A DNA stretch of 64,000 bases, taken from Raffaelea ambrosiae. Its lineage: Eukaryota > Ascomycota > Sordariomycetes > Ophiostomatales > Ophiostomataceae. Below, piece by piece: positions 36,646 through 45,885 of this stretch. Numbering within the stretch: position 1 is the first letter of the stretch; each line of letters begins with the position of its first letter. The stretch lies in contig PCDI01000016.1 of NCBI GenBank assembly GCA_002778195.1, positions 96,332-160,331 on the forward strand. The letters are read 5' to 3'. The notes under the pieces are model-generated. The model ran no database searches. It was not told where the DNA came from and was given only the letters and a program-made list of their open reading frames with translations. Both the position numbers and the translations under genes were made by a program.

Positions 36646-38604
36646 TCATTTTGCCCATGGTGCCTTTGTCACGCCGTCTGGTGGTGCGCCTGACGATGCA
36701 GACGGTGGTGCCCGTACGGCAGCACCCGGAAATCCGGGGGGTGCTCCTGGTGCTCCTGGCCGCACGGTTCGTGCGTGAGACACAGGCGCAGTTGTTGGAG
36801 CCATTGGCGGGACGCGCGAGTAGGGGATACCCGGACCGGAAGAGCCCGGCGGCATGCGAGTTGCCTGGGCCCAGGGAGCGGCCGTTGCTGGCTGGCACGC
36901 GGGAGCGCCGCCGCCTCCGGCAGGCCTACCAGCTGGCGCATACGCGGTGGGCACGGCGGTGGTGGTGCTCGAGGGAAAAGACGTTGTCGGCATGCCCGTC
37001 GCACCAAACACACTGGTGGTGGTGCCGCCGCTACCCCGCAGAGCGGCTGTCGTGGCCCCGGCCGCCAGCGGCTGGTTCGCCATGTGGATGGTCTGGACGG
37101 GGGCGACGGCCTCCGGGTCGACATCCCAGGAGAACATGGAGCCAAAGGGGAAATGCTGGACGACGGGGAACTTGGACAGGACCTCGGCGTTGTACATCTT
37201 GATCATGCCCTTGTTGATCTTGCCCCAGCCCTCCTTGATGCCGGACACGTCGAACAGGATGGGGCTGTGCTCCCAAAAGGGCCCCCGCTTCACGTCGTCG
37301 ATGAAGCCCACGGCCGAGAAGTACAGGTTGAGCTCGCGCTGGACCTCGACCGTGGTGGGCTTGAGAATGTCGGCCGGCTTGGGCGCCCGGGGCGCAGAGC
37401 CCTCCTGGGGGTGGGTGGTGCCTGTCGACGTCGTCTGGTATGTGCGACGCGTGCCCCTGCCGCTGGTGCTGCTGGGAACCAGCGGCCGCGACAGCTGCGC
37501 CGAGCCAAAGACGTAGGGCAGGAACGAGTGGTCGTCCAGGCCCCAGACGCCGTGCGACCCGGCCGGCTCCAGCGTGTATGTCAGGATCAGCTTGCGGACC
37601 ACCCGCAGATACGGCTCCAGCACGCCCAGCACGATGCTCCGCTCGATGGCCTCGTCGTCGTCGTCGTCGTCGTTGTTGTCGTGGCCGTCCGAAGGAGAAG
37701 GAGGAGCAAACGCGCCCAGCTTCCACAAGCACCCCAGGAACGCCAGGAAGCTCAGCTCGTGGCCCGTGCCGTAGTCCAGCCGCTGGGCGCTGCCGAAGCC
37801 GCCCAGGAAGTAGGCCTTGAGCTCGTCCATGGCCGTCGCCTCTCTCTCGCTCTCGTCTTCCATTCTGTCCTCGCTCCGCTCGCTTTGTGCGTCCTCGCTT
37901 TCTTTCTTGTCCTCGCTCCGCTCGTTTTCCTTTTTGTCCTCGCTCCGCTCGCTTTCTTTCTTGTCCTCGCTTCGCTCGCTTTCTCTTTTGTCCTCGCTCC
38001 GCTCGTTTTCCTTTCTGTCCTCGCTCCGCTCGTTCACCGCCCGGATATACTCCGCCAACAGCCCGTCCACCCGCTGCGCCAACAGCTTGTGCCAGACCCG
38101 GAAACTCGCATTGCCAAACCGCCGCGGCCCAGGATCCGGTGGCGCCTCGTCCATGAAGCGGCCCACCTTGTCCAGCAGCTCCCGCAGACACACGACCGAC
38201 GGCGGGTCGGCCCGGCGGGTCTGCAGCGTAAACACGGTCGTCGTCGACGCCGTAGGCAGGGCAGGCGGCTGGGCGGTCGTGCGTGGACACATGGCATGGT
38301 TGAGCTGGAGGATGAAGAGGCCAATGTCGCGGTAGCCCTGCGAGACGAGGAAGTGGCTGACGTCGGGGCCTTCGTGGATGCGCTTGACGGGTCGGATGAA
38401 GGTGTGGCGCTTGGCGGGGTGGTGCTGCTTTTCTTTCACGTCCTCGTTCTGTGTCTGTTCGGTCTCTGCCTTCTTGGCGCACCGCGCGTGGAAGAGACGC
38501 TGGCCGGGCGGCAGCAGCTCCAGCTTGGGCAGCGCAGGCGCTGTTGCTGTTGTTGTTGCTGCTGCTGCTGCTGGCCTGACTGTCGTTGTCGGAGGCGGAT
38601 CCAT
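36646..38604 (-). CDS. rrd1: Serine/threonine protein phosphatase 2A activator (PTPA), peptidyl-prolyl isomerase, Rrd1-like
   Basis: Intronless, 652 residues from the ATG at 38604 (MDPPPTTTV). The open frame extends upstream only through a TTG. The PTPA core is clear in order: GLFILQLNHAMCPR, a KVGRFMDEAPPDPGPRRFGN block, AYFLGGFGSAQRLDYGTGHE, LTYTLEPAGSHGVWGLDD, PYVFGSAQL, and a final block from YFSAVGFIDDVKRGPFWEHS to HFPFGSMFSW. PTPA proteins bind the PP2A catalytic subunit and help load active-site metals. Two features are unusual. A charged insert of about 57 residues made of nine-residue ERSEDKKE(S/N) units splits the core near residues 190-246. The C-terminal tail of about 130 residues is Ala/Pro/Gly/Thr-rich and ends in KAPWAK. 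The tail suggests Rrd1 rather than Rrd2, but the paralogue call is less certain than the family. Confidence 0.94.
   Translation of the reverse strand: MDPPPTTTVRPAAAAATTTATAPALPKLELLPPGQRLFHARCAKKAETEQTQNEDVKEKQHHPAKRHTFIRPVKRIHEGPDVSHFLVSQGYRDIGLFILQLNHAMCPRTTAQPPALPTASTTTVFTLQTRRADPPSVVCLRELLDKVGRFMDEAPPDPGPRRFGNASFRVWHKLLAQRVDGLLAEYIRAVNERSEDRKENERSEDKRESERSEDKKESERSEDKKENERSEDKKESEDAQSERSEDRMEDESEREATAMDELKAYFLGGFGSAQRLDYGTGHELSFLAFLGCLWKLGAFAPPSPSDGHDNNDDDDDDEAIERSIVLGVLEPYLRVVRKLILTYTLEPAGSHGVWGLDDHSFLPYVFGSAQLSRPLVPSSTSGRGTRRTYQTTSTGTTHPQEGSAPRAPKPADILKPTTVEVQRELNLYFSAVGFIDDVKRGPFWEHSPILFDVSGIKEGWGKINKGMIKMYNAEVLSKFPVVQHFPFGSMFSWDVDPEAVAPVQTIHMANQPLAAGATTAALRGSGGTTTSVFGATGMPTTSFPSSTTTAVPTAYAPAGRPAGGGGAPACQPATAAPWAQATRMPPGSSGPGIPYSRVPPMAPTTAPVSHARTVRPGAPGAPPGFPGAAVRAPPSASSGAPPDGVTKAPWAK
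37866..38036 (-). repeat. 27-bp coding minisatellite in the PP2A activator gene
   Basis: About six imperfect 27-bp units, on the + strand of the form GTCCTCGCTCCGCTCG followed by a CT-rich end. Each encodes nine residues such as SERSEDKKE or NERSEDKKE. The left end is degenerate and includes a DAQ interruption. All length differences are multiples of three, so the reading frame is kept. Confidence 0.92.
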
Positions 38605-39041
38605 CGTGACGTCCCCAAGGCACGCGTGCGAGTTATGTCCGAGTCTGTACGAGTCTGTAAGAGAGAGAGAGAGAGCGAAAGGCTTTTGTGTAGCCTTGCT
38701 TCTCTGTTGCGTGTGTTCGTGTGTTTGTAGCTGACCAAAAAAGAGAAGAGGGCGGCGCCAAGCTAACAATGGCCAGCAACTCTGAACGCATGCGAAACCG
38801 TCGGCCCCACATTTATGACGCCAGTGGTCTCTGCGCTCCAGTCCGGGGGACTGGAGCCCTATTATTCAGAACCAACTGCACGGACCTTGTAATAATAGCT
38901 AGTGAATGATCACATAGTTTATTTAGGCATTGGCTCGGGGTTTTTTTTTAAAAAAAAACCATACGTAAATACAGGCAGATAGCATTCGTGAGGCCAATTT
39001 CAGAAAGATATACACTCCAGCACAGGCATGCAGCCCCCGTC
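38605..39041. other. Intergenic: PTPA leader and 3' end of PhyH gene
   Basis: About 440 bp. A GA repeat at about 38660-38675 on the + strand is a CT tract on the PTPA side, fitting a pyrimidine-rich fungal promoter or leader. A nearly symmetric T8/A8 stretch lies at about 38942-38957. No gene is seen. Confidence 0.6.
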
Positions 39042-40324
39042 TCAAAACGTTTCCGCCGTCCTGGCAAAGACCTTGTCCAGGCCGATATCCAGTGGACTCT
39101 TGAAGTCTACAAAGCCACAATGGGAGTCTGTATAATAGGCAGCAACACACACAAAAAAATTAGCACGCTGGGAAAGGAACCTTTGTTTGAAGCAACTTGC
39201 TTCCGCCCTTACCTGTTGCCTCGTAGCCAAGGAGGGCCTGCATCCTGCGGCTCATCTTGAGGACCACTTCCCGCGGAATGGACAGGAACATGTTCTCTTC
39301 TTGCCGAAGGTAGCCCTTGGCGAAGAAGTACGAGAACAGGATCCGTCGCGCCAGAGGGCTCTGGGGGTCCTCGATCCTGTTGGCCCCGCCAGCATGACGG
39401 GCTGCACCGGTTAGTTTGTCATGGGGAGGGGGGGAAGAGAAGAGGCAAGACAACAGAGGATGGGTGCGACTGACCCGACGACAGGAAGACCAGGGCCGAG
39501 CCAGGTTCCATTTCTAAGCGCTGCATGAGTGGTGGACGAACGACGACGAGGACGCAGGGGAAAAGACAGTTCCGGGCCACCCACCTGCGTAGGTCACGTC
39601 GTCCTCGGTCGGCACCCGCTCGTCGTCCCACGTGTGCGACCCGGGAATGAACAGCGTCGCCCCGTTCTCCCGGACCGCCGTGGTGCCCGCCACCAGGATG
39701 CCGAACTGCCGGATGTCCTCGCGGGCAAACGGCCGGTCGTGCGTCGTGCCCCAGACGTCCTCGTCCCGGTGGATGGGCTGCGCGCGGCCGCCCGGCCGCA
39801 TGTCAAACGCCACGCTGAGCGAGAGCCGCGGCGGGATCGACGTCGCGCGCGTCTGCATGTCCTCGGAGCCGCTGTTGTTGACGCGGGTGTGCTCCATGTG
39901 GAGCAGCGCGTGGCGCAGGCCGGCGACGAGCGGGTGGAAGCAGACGGCCTCGCCGACGGCCTCGCCGCGGGCGACTAGGCTCCAGAGCAGCTTGGTCTGC
40001 GGAGGGAAAAACGCGCCCGGGCTGGGCCCGCCAAAGGCGTGCTGGTCGCTGGGCAGGTGTCGCTCGACGGTCTGGAGCATGGCCTGGACCTGGTCGGGGG
40101 AGAACATGCGTTCTACGATGGCGCCGCCATCCCGGAGGAGAACCTCAACTGGGGGAGGGGGAGGGGGGGAATGTCAAGAGGAGAAGAGAATATGCGAAGA
40201 GAAAACAAAAGAGAGGAGAGAAGAGGAGAGAAGCATCCAACACTTCTCCTTGGCATACATCTATCTACGGCTTACCTGTGTCCTCGACTGAAACATCCGC
40301 TGGCAGGTGGGTGATGCGCGACAT
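39042..40324 (-). CDS. Phytanoyl-CoA dioxygenase (PhyH) family Fe(II)/2-oxoglutarate oxygenase, five exons
   Basis: Predicted 308 residues from exons 40276-40324, 39585-40148, 39475-39513, 39213-39401 and 39042-39127. All junctions have GT donors and AG acceptors, all phases agree, and the total is exactly 309 codons. The jelly-roll iron site is visible: HRDED places His143 and Asp145 of the HxD pair, and RHAGGAN near residue 220 gives the distal histidine. The GSHTWDD turn and the downstream FSYFFAKGYLRQEEN strand, with its 2-oxoglutarate-type arginine, complete the fold. Family members hydroxylate acyl-CoA or small-molecule substrates, so the substrate here is unknown. There is no PTS1 at the C-terminus (ends AETF), which argues against simple peroxisomal import. 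The 39-nt third exon is very short, but it carries the expected MEPGSALVFL strand. Confidence 0.91.
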
Positions 40325-40760
40325 GATCGAGCTCGATGTCGTTGGTGTCTGGTGTTTGGTTCCCAACAGCGTGTGGGACAATCAGAGTTCGCCGACCCCG
40401 GGAGTAGTGCATACAGAACAGAAGCCGGCGGGTTCTCGAGGTCTCGGGGTCTCGATACCACCAGCAGCAGACAGAGACATCCTTTGCCACCCCACTCTTT
40501 CCCACTCCAGGATAGGTGCCGTGCCGGCTGTCTGGGACATGGATTGGTCGCTGATAGGATGCGAGCAGCTGGACCAGCCACCCGAGCAGCAGTGATAAAG
40601 ACGCGTTCGCCGGGTATACGGCCTCGTTGGATCCAAATCCCCCCCCCCAGACAGAGATCCGGGCTTGGGTGCTGCTGTGTACGATTCCCCCCCACTCCCG
40701 GTAGCCGGGCCCCAACTCCCGAATGAAGCGAGAGGAGCCGTTCACTCTCTCCACGGTACA
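40325..40760. other. Intergenic between PhyH and thioesterase genes
   Basis: About 436 bp that must hold the PhyH promoter and the thioesterase 3' end, since both genes are on the minus strand. No open frame with coding character is seen. Confidence 0.6.
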
Positions 40761-41609
40761 TCATTCGCCGATTTCCCCGGTCCCCGTCCCCGAGGGCGAT
40801 CCCCGTTCTCCTTCGGGCTTGCTTCGGGCCGTAATCCACAGGGTCTCGGCGCGTGTCAAGACCGTGCCGTCGCCCCCCACCAGCTCGGCCTCGGCCAGCC
40901 ATTTCCGCCGCTCCTTCTTGGCCAGCCAGGCGCGCACCAGGACGTCGCTGGGCGCCGCCAGGGGCGCGTGAAACGTCGTCGTCATGCGCACGGTGAAGTG
41001 GTGGTCCCGGGGCCGCTCCCCCCCGGCCGCGCCGTGGGTTTCCTGGTGCAGCAGGATCAGGCAGCGGACGACCTCGTCGAAGAGGACACACTGGAAGCCG
41101 CCGTGGACAATGCCGGCATGGGACTGCAGGCCGGGTCCCAGCGCCATCAGACACAGAACATCGGGAGGAGGCGGCGTCTCGGGACCGCCAGGCGTCTTGT
41201 CGGAGAACGCCTGCGAGGACGTCCCAGGCATCCCCAGCCCCCTCCGGCGGAGCGACACCACGTGCGGCACCGTGGCGCGGGTGGCCACCACGTCGGCAAA
41301 AAAGGTGTTCTCGCCCGAGCCGTGCACGAGATGGCGGGAGAAAAAGGGCACGGCCTCGTAGTCGGCCCGCTCCAGGATGCGGCGGGCCCAGTCGATGGAG
41401 GCAAAGTAGTCCAGCCCGGCCGGCGGCGGCTTCTCTTGGCGCAGAAAGCGGCCCAGGAAGGCGGCATCGTCGTCGACCCTGTGGCGCGGCCGTGGCGAGG
41501 ACGATGCTCGGGCCGACGATGCAGAGACGTGGCGATGTGGACGTCTGGTGGGACCTACGATCAGGCCGGCCCTCCCAGAGCGCCAGGGGATCCGAGACCG
41601 CCAGGCCAT
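40761..41609 (-). CDS. Hotdog-fold acyl-CoA thioesterase-like protein, probably mitochondrial
   Basis: Single exon, 282 residues from the ATG at 41609. The first 45 or so residues (MAWRSRIPWRSGRAG onward) are rich in Arg and Ser with no acidic residue, as in a mitochondrial presequence. An alpha-helical linker follows, then a GENTFFADVVAT block typical of fungal thioesterase-superfamily proteins. The hotdog core contains HAGIVHGGFQCVLFDEV (about residues 163-180), TVRMTTTFHAPLAAPSDVLV and a final AELVGGDGTVLTRAETLWI strand. The layout resembles THEM4-type enzymes, which hydrolyse acyl-CoA. The open frame continues upstream of this ATG, but an earlier start would destroy the presequence and overlap the divergent promoter. 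The gene shares strand and neighbourhood with the PhyH gene. Confidence 0.85.
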   Translation of the reverse strand: MAWRSRIPWRSGRAGLIVGPTRRPHRHVSASSARASSSPRPRHRVDDDAAFLGRFLRQEKPPPAGLDYFASIDWARRILERADYEAVPFFSRHLVHGSGENTFFADVVATRATVPHVVSLRRRGLGMPGTSSQAFSDKTPGGPETPPPPDVLCLMALGPGLQSHAGIVHGGFQCVLFDEVVRCLILLHQETHGAAGGERPRDHHFTVRMTTTFHAPLAAPSDVLVRAWLAKKERRKWLAEAELVGGDGTVLTRAETLWITARSKPEGERGSPSGTGTGEIGE

Positions 41610-42143
41610 GTTCAATCGTGTCCAGTGCCCGGTGCCCAGAACGGAATGTGTGCAATGTCGGTCTATGGATTGAGGAGATCGCCTCGTTTGTGAGAGCCTC
41701 CGCACGGCGGGCGCGGCCGGCGGTTTTGTTGGGCGAGAGAGCCAGCAAGTAAACCGAGGGCAGATCTTCGGCAATTGGGGGGGGAGCCAGAAGTCAGCTG
41801 GTGTTGGCAAGCGTTTGGCTTTTCGACTGAATGCTTCCAGCCCAATCACATGCGATTCCAACTTGACCCGAGTCGGCAACAAACTCACCAGCACCGCTTC
41901 GCTCGAAACAGGAGGATAGACTCGCATGGCAAGACGCATTGCAGTTTCTTTGCCACGTTCTCGCAGACTGCTCACTCGAGTAATGGCCCGTGTAAGTGGA
42001 AGGTCGCACTTGCGGATATTGGTCACGTGACAAGACAGTACATAGGACAAAATTTCAGCATCAAAAAAGTACGAGCACCAGTCCGCTAGCTGTATGACAA
42101 ACTGCGACAGCATACTTGTCGCCACGAAACATGGTGTACCGAC
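41610..42143. promoter_or_regulatory. Divergent promoter of thioesterase and SET genes
   Basis: 534 bp between two divergent ATGs. The only striking element is the GTCACGTGAC palindrome at 42022-42031, about 112 bp from the SET start and 413 bp from the thioesterase start. Confidence 0.6.
42022..42031. promoter_or_regulatory. GTCACGTGAC palindrome
   Basis: A perfect 10-bp palindrome with a CACGTG core flanked by GT/AC matches the RTCACRTG-type site of Cbf1-like bHLH factors. Its place in a divergent promoter makes it a plausible shared element. Binding is inferred. Confidence 0.5.
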
Positions 42144-43103
42144 ATGGCCAAGGACAATAACGGAAAAAGCCGAGGTGGCGGAGGCAGGGGAGGCAGGGGA
42201 CGACGCGGCGGCGGCGGCGGCGGTCGAGGAAGCCACCATACGAGTACCACCGGCCGCGACGGCCCACGAGGCGGCCACACCCGCCCCCACGCCGCCGCCG
42301 CAGCAAAAGGTGGTGCCGCCCTGCCTGCCAACTGGCCGCCTCAGATCACCTACTTGACGACCCCCGTCTACGCGGGCATCGCGCCGCAGCAGCGCCAGCA
42401 GCTGCAGACCCAGCCGGGAGACAGGGGGGATGGTGCTGCCCTCCCCCTGTCGGAAGTGCCCCCGATCCTGCGCTTTGGCCCCAGCCCGCTGGTCGAGATC
42501 CGGTTCATTGCGGACCCGACACATCCAGCCTGTGGCCAGCGCGGCCTCTTTGCGGCCCGCCACCTGCCCGCCGGCAGTTTCATCCTGCCCTACCTGGGCG
42601 TGTACCATCGCGGCCATGTGCGCGTGAGCGGCGGCGGCGGCAGCGGCGGCGCCACCGACGAGTCCGACTACGATCTGTGGCTGGACCGGGCGGCCGACGT
42701 TGCCGTGGACGCGGCCGGGGCCGGCAACGAGGCCCGGTTTGTGAACGACTACCGGGGCACGGGCAAGCCGCGGCCGAACGCCGAGTTCCGCGAGGTGTGG
42801 GACCCGCGCCGGGGCGAGCGGGGCATGGCCGTGTTTGTGCTACCGGCGCCGAAGCGCAAGCTGGGCATAGTAGGAGGAGGAGGCGGTGCGGGCAGCACGG
42901 GAATTGCCAAGGGGGAGGAGATCCTGGTGAGCTACGGCAAGGGTTTCTGGGAGATGCGGCAGAAGGAGGAGAAGGAGAAGAAGGAGAGTCCAAAAGAGAC
43001 ACAGCAGGAAATGGGTCACGATGAACAGGAAACCACAGTCGACGTCGTGGCTAGTGCGCTGGGTGCGGTATTACACGTGGCCGACGGGCCACCGGCAAGA
43101 TGA
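42144..43103 (+). CDS. SET-domain protein with N-terminal RGG box
   Basis: Intronless, 319 residues. Residues 8-30 are a Gly/Arg-rich RGG-like box, a typical RNA-binding or arginine-methylation segment. The SET domain covers roughly residues 115-275. It starts with the GQRGLFAARHLPAGSFILPY strand near residue 130, followed by the DESDYDLWLDR segment. ARFVNDYRG stands where SET proteins carry the NH motif, followed by PNAEF, and GEEILVSYGKGFW is the closing substrate-channel strand with its conserved tyrosine. There are no pre-SET or post-SET cysteine clusters, so it resembles small stand-alone SET proteins that methylate lysines in histone or non-histone targets. The C-terminus is Lys/Glu-rich. 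A Gly-rich low-complexity insert interrupts the domain around residues 160-170. Confidence 0.86.
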   Translation: MAKDNNGKSRGGGGRGGRGRRGGGGGGRGSHHTSTTGRDGPRGGHTRPHAAAAAKGGAALPANWPPQITYLTTPVYAGIAPQQRQQLQTQPGDRGDGAALPLSEVPPILRFGPSPLVEIRFIADPTHPACGQRGLFAARHLPAGSFILPYLGVYHRGHVRVSGGGGSGGATDESDYDLWLDRAADVAVDAAGAGNEARFVNDYRGTGKPRPNAEFREVWDPRRGERGMAVFVLPAPKRKLGIVGGGGGAGSTGIAKGEEILVSYGKGFWEMRQKEEKEKKESPKETQQEMGHDEQETTVDVVASALGAVLHVADGPPAR

Positions 43104-43663
43104 ATGTGTGTATTTTGCGGGCCGTGGTGCGGCCCGCGAGACAAACGTAAACGACCAAAAAAGAGTCGGCAGCAGCACGGCCGAGATAATGAAACAACAC
43201 CAAGCAAGCTCGACAACTGGATGGCCGGGCCGCTGGGAAAGAGAGCAACCGATCCCGGAAGAAAGAAGGCAAACAAGACAAACAAAGAGGAAAGGAAAGA
43301 CAACTCCCAGAACGCCAAACGAGGGGAGGCAGAAAATAGAAATTCCCCTCACCCCCAAAAAACCAACAAAAGCCCCTTTCATGATTTCATCCCAAAAACG
43401 TCCGTCCTCCTCCAAGAAGAGACCCCTCCTTCCAAGTCCCATAATCGTCACACACGCTGCTTGGGCAGCTCTCCCCCCCCAAAAAGAAAAGAGGATATAG
43501 ACGAACAATCGCTACGCAGGAAGAAACGCTGCAACGTCGCCGAAGAGGAAAGAAAGGAGAAAGAAGAAAGAAACAAAAATCCGCAGAGGGTGGTATCAGA
43601 AGAATGGACACGGAGTTCGGACGGACCCAGACCGACCCAGACCGAGTGTTTGACAGAGTCCCC
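43104..43663. other. Convergent intergenic after SET gene
   Basis: 560 bp between convergent stops. It is purine- and A-rich on the + strand with several short A runs. A long open frame crosses it on the + strand but reads Lys/Arg/Ser low complexity and then runs antisense to the next gene, so I treat the stretch as untranslated. Confidence 0.6.
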
Positions 43664-44149
43664 CTACGCCTTGTCCTCGACCAGACTCATATACGGCCCC
43701 GCCTCTTCCGGCCCGCCCTTGCGCTTGTTGTTGGCCGTCTTGCTCTTGGTCGTCGCCCACAGCCCAATTGCGCCCACAATGAACATCAGCACGATGACGC
43801 CGAATGCGAGGCCGACCTGGTTGCCCTTGGAGATTCCACTGCTGTCGGGTGTGGACGTGGCGGTAGCCGTGGCGGTGGCGGAGGAGGAGGAAGAGGAAGG
43901 GGATGCAGATTCTGTCGTGGAGGCGGTCGATGCTAGGGTCGATGTGAGGAGGGTGGTGGCAGCGTCGGTGGCGGACGAGACGGCCGCCGACACGGCAGAG
44001 GAGACAATGGTCTCTGCCGAGGCCGTGGCGGACGGGGTGCTGGCGGCGACGGATGTGGCGGCAGCCGAGGTGGCGTCGTCGGCTGCGGGCGCCGCTGAAG
44101 ACGCCGCTGCCGCCGCCGCACGGAAGACGAGGAGATTGGTCTTGTCCAT
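43664..44149 (-). CDS. Small Ser/Ala/Thr-rich single-pass membrane protein
   Basis: 161 residues from the ATG at 44149 (MDKTNLLVFR). About 100 residues of Ala/Ser/Thr-rich low complexity, a likely O-glycosylated stalk if extracellular, are followed by one hydrophobic segment at about 112-133 (VGLAFGVIVLMFIVGAIGLW). A basic stop-transfer tail with KSKTANNKRK follows. The arrangement resembles fungal cell-surface stalk or sensor proteins such as Mid2-like sensors, but there is no obvious N-terminal signal peptide and no WSC or other domain. Topology would be N-out, C-in by the positive-inside rule. The in-frame sequence upstream of this ATG has no convincing coding character. Confidence 0.62.
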   Translation of the reverse strand: MDKTNLLVFRAAAAAASSAAPAADDATSAAATSVAASTPSATASAETIVSSAVSAAVSSATDAATTLLTSTLASTASTTESASPSSSSSSATATATATSTPDSSGISKGNQVGLAFGVIVLMFIVGAIGLWATTKSKTANNKRKGGPEEAGPYMSLVEDKA

Positions 44150-45885
44150 TGTTGTCGTTTGTGGGCAAGGGGGGGCTGCTCTTGTTTTGGCAGATGTGCA
44201 CAGAAGTTCTCCCGGAACGCTTGACAGGTCGAACAATTCAAGACAGAGACCCGGTGTCGACGTCGACCGAAAGAAGACGATATCACACGAACAGCAAGAA
44301 AGGAGCAAAGAGAAATGGATTTTTTCTCGAGGAATATATCTGTCGAGGGTTGCCTCGAGGATGCGTACGAGTATGGAGAAAAGAGGGTTCGTGTGAATCT
44401 ATGGGGAAAAGACGTTGTTTGTGCAGAACGCAAGGAGAGAAAGTAGGAAAACAGAGAGGAAGGAAAAGAGAAAGAGCGAGAGACAAGAGACGCCAATGTT
44501 GATTTGTGTGTTTCTTTGTGTCAATAGAGGGGGGGGGCTCTACCAACTATTTAGACTTGTCCTACTCTACTTCCTCTCTGCCCAGAGGACGACCGTTCTT
44601 TTCTTTTCGTTCCTTCCTATTTTGTATACATGCACGTTGTCAGCCACACCCGATTTCCTGTGCGTCTTCCTTGTCGTCTCCCAGAGACGACCTGTCCAAC
44701 AAGCAAAAAACAATGTGGAAGAACTTTGTATGGAGAGACCTCCCTGGGAAGGAAGCATCCTTTTTTCTTTTCTCTCACCAGAGTGATGCGGTTGATGTGT
44801 GAATACCTGCACACACACACACACGTTTCTTCACTTTTTTTTCCTTTTTATTCCCCTCCAAGGCTCCAAAAAGCTGGTGCCTGTCCCCTTGGCCGGGAAA
44901 CGGAGCTAAGAAACGGCGCCGGTTCCCTGCTAAAAAGAGCGCCTGTTAGAGCCGACGCCAGGGGGGGGGGATGCTGCACGTTTGTTCGTTGTCTGGCGGG
45001 GACTGAAGCGTGCTGCTCGTGGGAGCTGAACCACCTGGGCCGGCTTTTCGGCGAAGCTGAGGCGTGGTGTGTAGAACAATCAATTCACTAGTCACGCCGT
45101 AGTGCAAGGCACGCCTTTTTTTCCTGCACACACACCCCCCTGTCTTTTTTGTTTACTTTCGTTCCTTTCTTTCTGTTCTTTCGGTTCCTTGTCCGCACAC
45201 AATCTCCCCCCATCAACGGCGTCGCACAAAGAAACCAAAACTCTGAAAAAAAGATAGGGAAAGAACGGTACCGAAATCAGGGTTTCAATATGTTTCTCCC
45301 TCTCTCTCTCTCTCTTTTTTTGTTCTTTTTTAATTCCCTGTTGTGCGTCTTCTAAAATTGTCCCAAAAGGTATATGGTGATGCATGTCTACTCGTACACG
45401 ATAATATATGTAAAGCTGAGCCAATAAAACCCCCAAAAGGAATATGCCTCAAGTTTATTGTTTTTCTCTTTTTCGTTTCTCTTTCCGAAGTAATCCCAAG
45501 AATCCCAAGAAATGCACCCGAAATACACAACGTATCCGTCCCTTCGCCAATGCCCTCTAAGTTGCACAAAACCTGAACGCAGAAAAGCAACAACACTCCA
45601 AAAAAGAAAAGAAAAAAAATCACACAAAAGAATAACAAGAAAAGACAGTACACTCAACAAAATACGCGCATAAAATGTACTCGTATGTACGGACCGGGTA
45701 TCGTACGGCATGGAATCTCAGACATCTCGAGGACATCCCAAGGGCATCTCTCGGCTCTCAGGTGTCTCGGACGATATCGATCAGAATAGATCGGAATAGA
45801 TCATAGTCAGCCCCAGCGTCCTGTGTCTCGGGGACACTGTGGTTGCGGGACTACCAGCATGGCAGCGCACCCGAGTGTCGTGGGC
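44150..45885. other. Intergenic between membrane protein and ABCA gene
   Basis: About 1.7 kb holding the promoter of the Ser/Ala/Thr-rich gene and the 3' end of the ABC transporter. CA and CT microsatellites (about 44810-44824 and 45298-45316) and A/T-rich runs are present. No supportable gene was found. Confidence 0.6.

Noticed and set aside
36775..38730. A 651-codon open frame on the + strand
   Set aside because: It is antisense to the PP2A activator gene. The minus-strand frame has all PTPA motifs, while the + frame has an Arg/Val/Leu-rich composition typical of antisense to GC-rich coding DNA.
40665..41693. A 342-codon + strand open frame
   Set aside because: It is antisense to the thioesterase gene, whose minus-strand frame shows the hotdog motifs and a presequence.
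41610..41748. Longer N-terminus for the thioesterase with a spliced upstream exon
   Set aside because: The upstream frame opens only with TTG, a frame-compatible splice would need a poor GTCCCA donor, and the ATG at 41609 already gives a good mitochondrial presequence.
43104..44396. A 430-codon open frame on the + strand
   Set aside because: The first half is Lys/Arg/Ser low complexity and the second half is antisense to the Ser/Ala/Thr-rich membrane protein, giving an artificial Val/Ala/Glu repeat. No domain is seen.
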